The position numbers were made by a program, and so were the translations under genes. From Bacteroidales bacterium (GTDB lineage: Bacteria > Bacteroidota > Bacteroidia > Bacteroidales > Muribaculaceae), in contig SFJG01000082.1 in the NCBI GenBank assembly GCA_004555955.1, forward strand, positions 1-8,628: DNA of 8,628 nucleotides, in the 5' to 3' direction. Under the pieces are notes generated by a model. That model ran no database searches and was not told the DNA's origin. It saw nothing but the letters and a program-made list of their open reading frames with translations. Each line of letters starts with the position of its first letter. The first letter of the stretch is position 1. Below, in pieces: positions 4,832 through 8,628 of the stretch.

Positions 4832-6779
4832 ATTTGTGTTTTTTATTTGCAATCCATTTTGCTTTTCCGTGCGCGTTCCATTCGGCTGTGGTGCCGCCCT
4901 TATCGAGATAATCAAGCCATGCCTCGTATTCGTCGCTGTCCTCATAAGCGGCGACGGAACAACGACAGTTGCTTGATATAATTCCATTGGCGATGTATAA
5001 TGTAGACATAGAGGAGGCATCATACACATGACCAGAATAAAACTTGTTGGAAACGAAAACGACATCATCAAACGCTACAACTCCGGAGAAAGCACTCAAA
5101 AAATCGCTGATACCTATGACGTCAGCAGAAGTGCTGTCGAGCGTTGTCTTACTCGATGCGGAATCGCACTTAAATGTGTCAGAATTGATCTCGATATTGG
5201 TCGAATCATCGAGATGTATAACTCCGGTGTTAGCCAAAACGCTATTGCTAAAGAGTTCGGCGTCAGTCGTCCTGTTATCAATCGCCGTCTTAATGAGGCG
5301 GGCGTCGTAATCAGAGGGTCTGCGGAAGCTAACAAGCTCATGATGAGTAAACGAACTGCCGAGGAGAATGCCCGCAACGTCCGTGCCGCTCATGATGCCG
5401 TCAGAGGTAAGGCCAAATCCCACGAGCAACGTTGCAAGGCTGCACTTAGTCGGCAGGCTTCCTTTGCTTCTTTCGGAAGTCCGTACGAACAAGACATCGC
5501 TGACGAACTTACGAATCGTGGAATTAAGTTTGTCCCTCAGCTCGCTGTTGACAAATACAATATCGACTTCGCTATTGGGGATAACATCGCCTTTGAAGTC
5601 TTTGGCGGTAACTGGCATGCGTATGGGCGGCACCGTGCTCGCTTTGACGAGCGCAGTAAAAAGCTCTTCGACAGTGGGTATACTATTGTTATATGCTGGG
5701 TTGGTTTTAACCATAGGTTCAGCCCCGCCGCAATAGCGGATTACCTTATCTCCCTTAACGATATTCTTCGCACGAACCCAGCCTCTCGCTGTAAGCATTA
5801 TGTGATTGGCGGTGACGGAAAGCCGTGTTCCGTTGGCAGTTCTAATCTCAACTACATCACCTGAATACTCGCTTTTAGTCATCGCCTCTACATCAGGGGC
5901 GATGATATTTGTATCTGGTAAAACACAGTTCGGGTGCATTGGCGGCGCGTTGGTGCCTGGCATCATTTTTGCAACGTCGAAATGTTTGTCATTGAGCGCG
6001 GCGCAGACAGGACAGCATCCTGTGTTAACGATGAATGTGTACTGCTTGAATCCGTTCGCCACAAATGAATCCTTTTGTGCGGCTATCTGGACGCGCGCCA
6101 ATTCGGTACGCATTAGGCGTTCGGCGTTTGCCGCCGTTGTGTTGAATACCTTTTTCAGGTCTCGAGCAAGGACGCGCGGATTCTTGCCTTGAATCAAGCC
6201 TGTCTGCAGCAGCTTGTCAATTTCGGCGCGAAGCAACGCCTGATCATTCCATATTCGCTCAGAGAATGTAGCGTTGTGGAATGAAGCATCGACGATGTTC
6301 TTTGCCTTCTTCGCGTTGTTGACTATCGTCTTTCCAAGGATTCCGGCCTGCCGCGTGTATTCGTCCATAGTACGCTGATGCAAGGCATCGTTCAGCAGCT
6401 TCTCGATTTCGTCCGTCCCAGAAAGCAATTCAAGGCCTATGTTCGCCTTCAGCAATTCAAGGCGGTTGATCTTCATCGTCGCGTTGTACAGCCGCATTTC
6501 ATCTTTGGCTCGTTTGCTGAAATCGCGTTCCTTGACGTACTTTTCGGCCTTACGCGCATATGCTTCAATGTCGGCTTTCGATATGCGTTTTTTTGCTTCG
6601 GCGAGTGTGATGCCTTCGCTGTTGGCGTATTTAGAATAAAAGCTTTCGATTTCCTTCTGGACGGCGTCGCGCATGTTCTTGAGGATCGTCTCAATCTCCT
6701 TCTGATATGCGGCTTCGTCTTTCAGGCGCGCTTTCAGCGATTCTGATTCGCGTTTCCGCCAGTATTCGCTACTGCTCAT
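4830..6779 (-). CDS. MuF-type minor head protein (SPP1 gp7-like), intein-containing precursor
   Basis: The precursor is 649 residues; after removal of a 320-residue intein the mature protein would be 329 residues, normal for SPP1 gp7-like minor head proteins. The extein has a long charged helical N-terminus, then R-T-E-L-A-R-V-Q and C-C-P-V-C-A-A-L-N-D-K-H-F, and ends in M-H-P-N | C-R-C-S. Together these form the MuF C-x2-C...H-x2-C-R-C signature, probably metal-binding. I start at the ATG at 6777-6779, which overlaps the portal stop by 11 bases and has GAGG about 9 bases upstream. A longer open frame to 6857 would run back through the portal gene. MuF proteins bind portal and are carried in or injected from the capsid. 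The intein splits the most conserved motif, so the full motif exists only after splicing. Confidence 0.9.
   Translation of the reverse strand: MSSSEYWRKRESESLKARLKDEAAYQKEIETILKNMRDAVQKEIESFYSKYANSEGITLAEAKKRISKADIEAYARKAEKYVKERDFSKRAKDEMRLYNATMKINRLELLKANIGLELLSGTDEIEKLLNDALHQRTMDEYTRQAGILGKTIVNNAKKAKNIVDASFHNATFSERIWNDQALLRAEIDKLLQTGLIQGKNPRVLARDLKKVFNTTAANAERLMRTELARVQIAAQKDSFVANGFKQYTFIVNTGCCPVCAALNDKHFDVAKMMPGTNAPPMHPNCVLPDTNIIAPDVEAMTKSEYSGDVVEIRTANGTRLSVTANHIMLTARGWVRAKNIVKGDKVIRYCGGAEPMVKTNPAYNNSIPTVEELFTALVKASTVPPIRMPVTAKDFKGDVIPNSEVDIVFVNSELRDKLNSTIRKFVSDVLFVRTSERSKGSLPTKCSLATLLVGFGLTSDGIMSGTDVAGILLGSSFTHHELVSFRRPSDYDARLIKTAIDNRTTDAELFSNSVLANTGVIHLDDSTNIEINSDTFKCDSASSKTTLDSTSADVIGISDFLSAFSGVVAFDDVVFVSNKFYSGHVYDASSMSTLYIANGIISSNCRCSVAAYEDSDEYEAWLDYLDKGGTTAEWNAHGKAKWIANKKHK
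4973..5001 (+). promoter_or_regulatory. Sigma-A-type promoter for the antisense endonuclease gene, inside intein block F/G
   Basis: On the + strand TTGATA (4973-4978) and TATAAT (4996-5001) are separated by 17 bases, a near-perfect housekeeping promoter. A start near 5008 gives a leader of about 20 bases containing the ribosome binding site. On the other strand the same bases encode T-L-Y-I-A-N-G-I-I-S-S of the intein's C-terminal splicing block. It points opposite to the late operon. Confidence 0.65.
5011..5017 (+). promoter_or_regulatory. Ribosome binding site GAGGAGG of the antisense endonuclease gene
   Basis: GAGGAGG lies 10 bases before the ATG at 5028-5030. It is as strong as the sites of the structural genes. 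Its presence on the + strand inside a minus-strand intein is the main reason to treat the + frame as a real gene and to choose this start. Confidence 0.75.
5028..5864 (+). CDS. Vsr-like (EDxHD) homing endonuclease, encoded antisense within the intein
   Basis: This 278-residue protein has two consecutive helix-turn-helix segments. The first is about residues 10-45 (I-I-K-R-Y-N-S-G-E-S-T-Q-K-I-A, V-S-R-S-A-V). The second is about 58-95 (I-I-E-M-Y-N-S-G-V-S-Q-N-A-I-A, V-S-R-P-V-I). A basic linker follows, then a Vsr-fold nuclease core: S-P-Y-E154-Q-D-I, Y-N-I-D180-F-A-I, E190-V-F-G-G-N-W-H197 and R-F-D207-E-R-S-K-K-L-F-D-S-G-Y-T-I-V-I-C-W. This matches the EDxHD homing endonucleases such as I-Bth0305I. 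It likely cuts intein-free minor head alleles and so drives intein homing. It lies wholly inside the intein, codon for codon antisense. The tail from about residue 239 is the reverse complement of block B, so that end is constrained by the intein. Specificity and activity are inferred. Confidence 0.87.
   Translation: MTRIKLVGNENDIIKRYNSGESTQKIADTYDVSRSAVERCLTRCGIALKCVRIDLDIGRIIEMYNSGVSQNAIAKEFGVSRPVINRRLNEAGVVIRGSAEANKLMMSKRTAEENARNVRAAHDAVRGKAKSHEQRCKAALSRQASFASFGSPYEQDIADELTNRGIKFVPQLAVDKYNIDFAIGDNIAFEVFGGNWHAYGRHRARFDERSKKLFDSGYTIVICWVGFNHRFSPAAIADYLISLNDILRTNPASRCKHYVIGGDGKPCSVGSSNLNYIT
5879..5910 (+). terminator. Terminator-like hairpin after the antisense endonuclease gene
   Basis: Fourteen bases after the TGA, TCATCGCCTCT (5879-5889) pairs with AGGGGCGATGA (5895-5905), an 11-bp stem with one G-T pair and a 5-base loop. 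The following TATTTGTATCT is only moderately T-rich, so termination may be weak. On the other strand these bases encode intein block A residues (I-I-A-P-D-V-E-A-M). Confidence 0.45.
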
Positions 6780-8100
6780 TCTCCGTAACCTCAGCAGGGC
6801 CGAACATGGTATTGACTGCCGGAACCTGTCCGGCGTTCTCCTCGTCGATCTTGTCAAGTTCTTTCTTGACGTTATCCACGATTGAAAGCACCTTCAGCTG
6901 TGTTTCGTGCGACGTGATGCCTTCTATCTGTGCGGCTATCTGCGCTTCTTCAAGCAGGTTTGCCGGAATATTCGGCGTAAACCGATACGACAATCCAACC
7001 CATGAATCTGCCGGAACCTTCGACGCCGGATGCCCGAACAGGAGTTTATAACGCCTGTTCATGCCTGACGTAAATTTCCGTTCCTTTGTCTTTTCGAGAT
7101 TCGACATGGCCTGCAATTTGTATTTCAATGCGATTCCGGAGGAACCGCCGAAATTCTCGTCGCTGATATTGGCAACCATTGACACCTGGAATATGAGCCG
7201 CTCAAGACGCTGCAGCAGGTTCTCCTGAGAAGTGTCGTTGCTCGGCTTGTCCATAAATTCGGCGATAATGCTCTTGGCGTCCTCGCCTTCGATATTCATC
7301 ACGCGCGTGTCTCGGATAAAGGCGATGTCCTCGTTTTCGATCTTGGCGCCGAGGATTTTCAGATAGGCGTCGGCGAAATAATCGACATCGTTGGCTTTTT
7401 CGGATATCGCCTTGTTATAGGCGTTGACCATCGACATGACCGGTTCAAATATCCCCTGCCGTTCCTCGTTCTCGATGAACTCCGTCGCCGGTACTCCGTC
7501 GAAATGGTGCTGTTCTTCTTCGTAGAACTTCACGCCGCCGGTGATCTTGAAATAGCGAACCGTTTCGGCATCGGATATGCTCCCCCATTCGATGCCGTCA
7601 TTATCCTTATACCGGCGAACGAAATACAACGGCCGCTCAACGATTGATTCGTCGTATATCATGAACGCGTCGACAGGAGACAGGTACGTGATGCACAGTT
7701 CGCTTTCTTCGTCCGTGTAATACATTTCATAACCGCGGCCGTAAATCGAACATATTTTCGATAACTCGGCGTTGTTGTCATCCTGATCGTTGTAATTCTG
7801 GATATATTCCACGAATTCCGAAACGGCGTCATCGTCGGATGTCGTCTTGATCGGATTTCCGATGAAAAAGCCGTTCATGGTATCGGTGATATATTTCGGG
7901 AAGTTAACGACGATTCGATTATCCGGCTTGTGCTTCGGCTTCGCGGCCTGATGCAGGATGTCATGATCGCTCGTGTATGCTTCGTATAGCTTTTTATACC
8001 GGCCGTTGACCTGCCGCCTGTGCTTCTCCAGAAACAGCGACAGGTCCGTCGTCGTCAATTCTTCGTCCGCCGGAAAGCGGAAAAGTTCGTTATATTCCAT
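6769..8100 (-). CDS. Portal protein (SPP1 gp6-like)
   Basis: This 443-residue protein is the dodecameric portal through which DNA is packaged and ejected. It has the SPP1 gp6 family pattern. The N-terminal part contains K-Y-I-T-D-T-M-N-G-F-F-I-G (about 69-81), followed by I-Y-G-R-G-Y-E-M-Y-Y (about 119-128), Y-L-S-P-V-D-A-F-M-I-Y-D (about 139-150) and P-L-Y-F-V-R-R-Y. The middle carries A-Y-N-K-A-I-S-E-K-A-N-D-V-D-Y-F-A-D-A-Y-L (clip/stem entry) and then G-I-A-L-K-Y-K-L-Q-A-M-S-N-L-E. It ends in an acidic tail. It is somewhat shorter than SPP1 gp6. Its ATG directly abuts the terminase stop (TAAATG), with a GGGGG tract 7 bases upstream inside the terminase gene. Its stop overlaps the minor head start by 11 bases. 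Confidence 0.93.
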   Translation of the reverse strand: MEYNELFRFPADEELTTTDLSLFLEKHRRQVNGRYKKLYEAYTSDHDILHQAAKPKHKPDNRIVVNFPKYITDTMNGFFIGNPIKTTSDDDAVSEFVEYIQNYNDQDDNNAELSKICSIYGRGYEMYYTDEESELCITYLSPVDAFMIYDESIVERPLYFVRRYKDNDGIEWGSISDAETVRYFKITGGVKFYEEEQHHFDGVPATEFIENEERQGIFEPVMSMVNAYNKAISEKANDVDYFADAYLKILGAKIENEDIAFIRDTRVMNIEGEDAKSIIAEFMDKPSNDTSQENLLQRLERLIFQVSMVANISDENFGGSSGIALKYKLQAMSNLEKTKERKFTSGMNRRYKLLFGHPASKVPADSWVGLSYRFTPNIPANLLEEAQIAAQIEGITSHETQLKVLSIVDNVKKELDKIDEENAGQVPAVNTMFGPAEVTENEQ

Positions 8101-8628
8101 TTATATTCCCCCTGTGAGGCGTCTGTTGACCTTGGCAATACCTTTCGGCCTTGGGTTCTCGTAAACGCCTGTGAGCGCGTCTGGCGCGTCGTCGTGCGCG
8201 TTTTTCCCCTCACGCTGATAACTCATTATCGCCGTTGCAAATTCCGGCCATCTATCACGCCAGTTAACCGGCATCAATACGTTATTAATGACGCTCGCGC
8301 TGTTCGATAGGATTCTGGCGGCCTTGTTCTGCGACTGGTGGAACCACTTAATAACCGTGTGGCTGTTTCCGCGTTCGATGCACTCGCGTTCGACGTTCCT
8401 GGCAAATCCCCGGCCGCCGTTGTTCGATTCGATTATCGCGCAACCTACGTTGTGACGCGTCAGCATTTCGGCCGTCGCCGGTTCGGTGATCTCCATCGCG
8501 TCCTTGGTATAGAGGACGTCGATAATGTAATACGTCTGTCCATAAACGCAGTAGCATATTGAGCATAAAAAATCACCGCCGGTGTCGGCAGTGTCTGTGT
8601 AATTGAGTATATAATCGAACAGCGGTTT
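8101..8628 (-). CDS. terL: Terminase large subunit, C-terminal nuclease part (5' end beyond the window)
   Basis: The frame is open from the right edge to TAA at 8101-8103, giving the last 175 residues. They correspond to the RNase H-like nuclease domain that cuts concatemeric phage DNA. N-Y-T-D-T-A-D-T-G-G-D-F (window residues 9-20) carries the first catalytic Asp. A strand Y-Y-I-I-D-V-L-Y-T-K and I-I-E-S-N-N-G-G-R-G-F follow, and H-D-D-A-P-D-A-L-T-G-V (about 145-155) carries the last acidic residues. The ATPase domain would be to the right of the window. An internal ATG at 8494-8496 is not the start, because conserved nuclease sequence lies before it. The gene abuts portal directly, as usual. 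Confidence 0.92.
   Translation of the reverse strand, partial: KPLFDYILNYTDTADTGGDFLCSICYCVYGQTYYIIDVLYTKDAMEITEPATAEMLTRHNVGCAIIESNNGGRGFARNVERECIERGNSHTVIKWFHQSQNKAARILSNSASVINNVLMPVNWRDRWPEFATAIMSYQREGKNAHDDAPDALTGVYENPRPKGIAKVNRRLTGGI

Larger units (their letters stand above)
4968..5927 (-). mobile_element. Intein (320 aa) in the minor head gene, carrying an antisense endonuclease gene
   Basis: Intein residue 1 is Cys (TGT at 5925-5927) in C-V-L-P-D-T-N-I-I (block A). Block B is G-T-R-L-S-V-T-A-N-H-I-M-L-T, with the T-x-x-H triad about 40 residues in. Block F is S-G-H-V-Y-D-A-S-S-M-S-T-L-Y, followed by I-A-N-G-I-I-S-S-N and a +1 Cys. The penultimate residue is Ser, not the usual His, as in some other inteins. 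Between blocks B and F lie about 225 Ser/Thr-rich residues with no LAGLIDADG or HNH motif in frame. That stretch, and all of block B, is the exact reverse complement of a + strand gene (5028-5864). Joining the flanks restores H-P-N-C-R-C. Splicing is predicted, not shown. Confidence 0.9.

Noticed and set aside
5368..5736. Second + strand open frame overlapping the endonuclease in another frame
   Set aside because: It lacks domain-like patterns and initiation signals, and it coincides with the Vsr core frame, which explains the conservation-like features.
4968..5927. Hint domain as part of a polymorphic toxin or Hedgehog-type autoprocessing protein
   Set aside because: The extein continues after the Asn-Cys junction and restores the conserved H-P-N-C-R-C motif, which fits an intein and not a C-terminal autoprocessing domain.
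6378..6746. 122-codon + strand open frame opposite the minor head N-terminus
   Set aside because: Shadow of a helical, Lys/Glu-rich minus-strand protein; Phe/Leu/Arg-rich translation with no start signals.
6780..6857. Longer N-terminus of the minor head protein starting at 6857
   Set aside because: These 26 residues lie entirely inside the portal gene and are Arg/Ser-rich shadow sequence; the ATG at 6777-6779 has a GAGG site and a normal portal overlap.

Overview
The window is a piece of a tailed-phage or prophage genome (siphovirus type): the head-assembly and head-to-tail module, read almost entirely from the minus strand. In transcription order (right to left) it holds: the C-terminal part of the large terminase (cut by the right edge), portal, a MuF-type minor head protein interrupted by an intein, a 39-residue small protein, a Prp-type cysteine protease, scaffold, major capsid protein, a small hypothetical protein, four head-tail connector/closure/tail-completion proteins, the major tail protein, and the tail-assembly chaperone with its frameshift extension (cut by the left edge). 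The host is probably a Bacillota (Firmicutes) bacterium: GGAGG-type ribosome binding sites precede most genes, the terminators have U tracts, a Prp protease is present, and the gene order is SPP1-like. No species can be named from the sequence alone.

The most unusual part is 4968-5927. The minor head gene is interrupted by a 320-residue intein, inserted exactly at the Cys of the conserved H-P-N-C-R-C motif. The intein has Cys1, block A, block B (T-x-x-H), block F/G, terminal Asn and a +1 Cys. Its endonuclease is not an in-frame domain. A separate 278-codon gene lies entirely inside the intein coding sequence on the opposite (+) strand, in codon-aligned antisense. It encodes two helix-turn-helix segments followed by a Vsr-like (EDxHD) nuclease core. 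It has its own near-consensus sigma-A promoter (TTGATA, 17 bp, TATAAT), a GAGGAGG ribosome binding site and a terminator-like hairpin, and all of these are embedded in the coding sequence of the intein splicing blocks. I read it as an antisense homing cassette: the intein gives a silent insertion site and the antisense gene gives mobility, expressed independently of the late operon.

The second theme is a protease-substrate set. The phage-encoded Prp lies just upstream of scaffold and capsid. Scaffold, major capsid and major tail protein all begin with an L-Q-L-F-(A/S) motif like the cleaved N-terminus of Bacillota ribosomal protein L27. The third theme is control of stoichiometry: Rho-independent terminators follow the minor head gene and the major tail gene, and a U UUU UUA slippery heptamer in the tail chaperone gene leads into a -1 frame extension.

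Genes are tightly packed, with stop/start overlaps or gaps of a few bases, and there is no gene-free stretch longer than 300 bases. I saw no tRNA, rRNA, CRISPR array, insertion sequence, integrase or attachment site.
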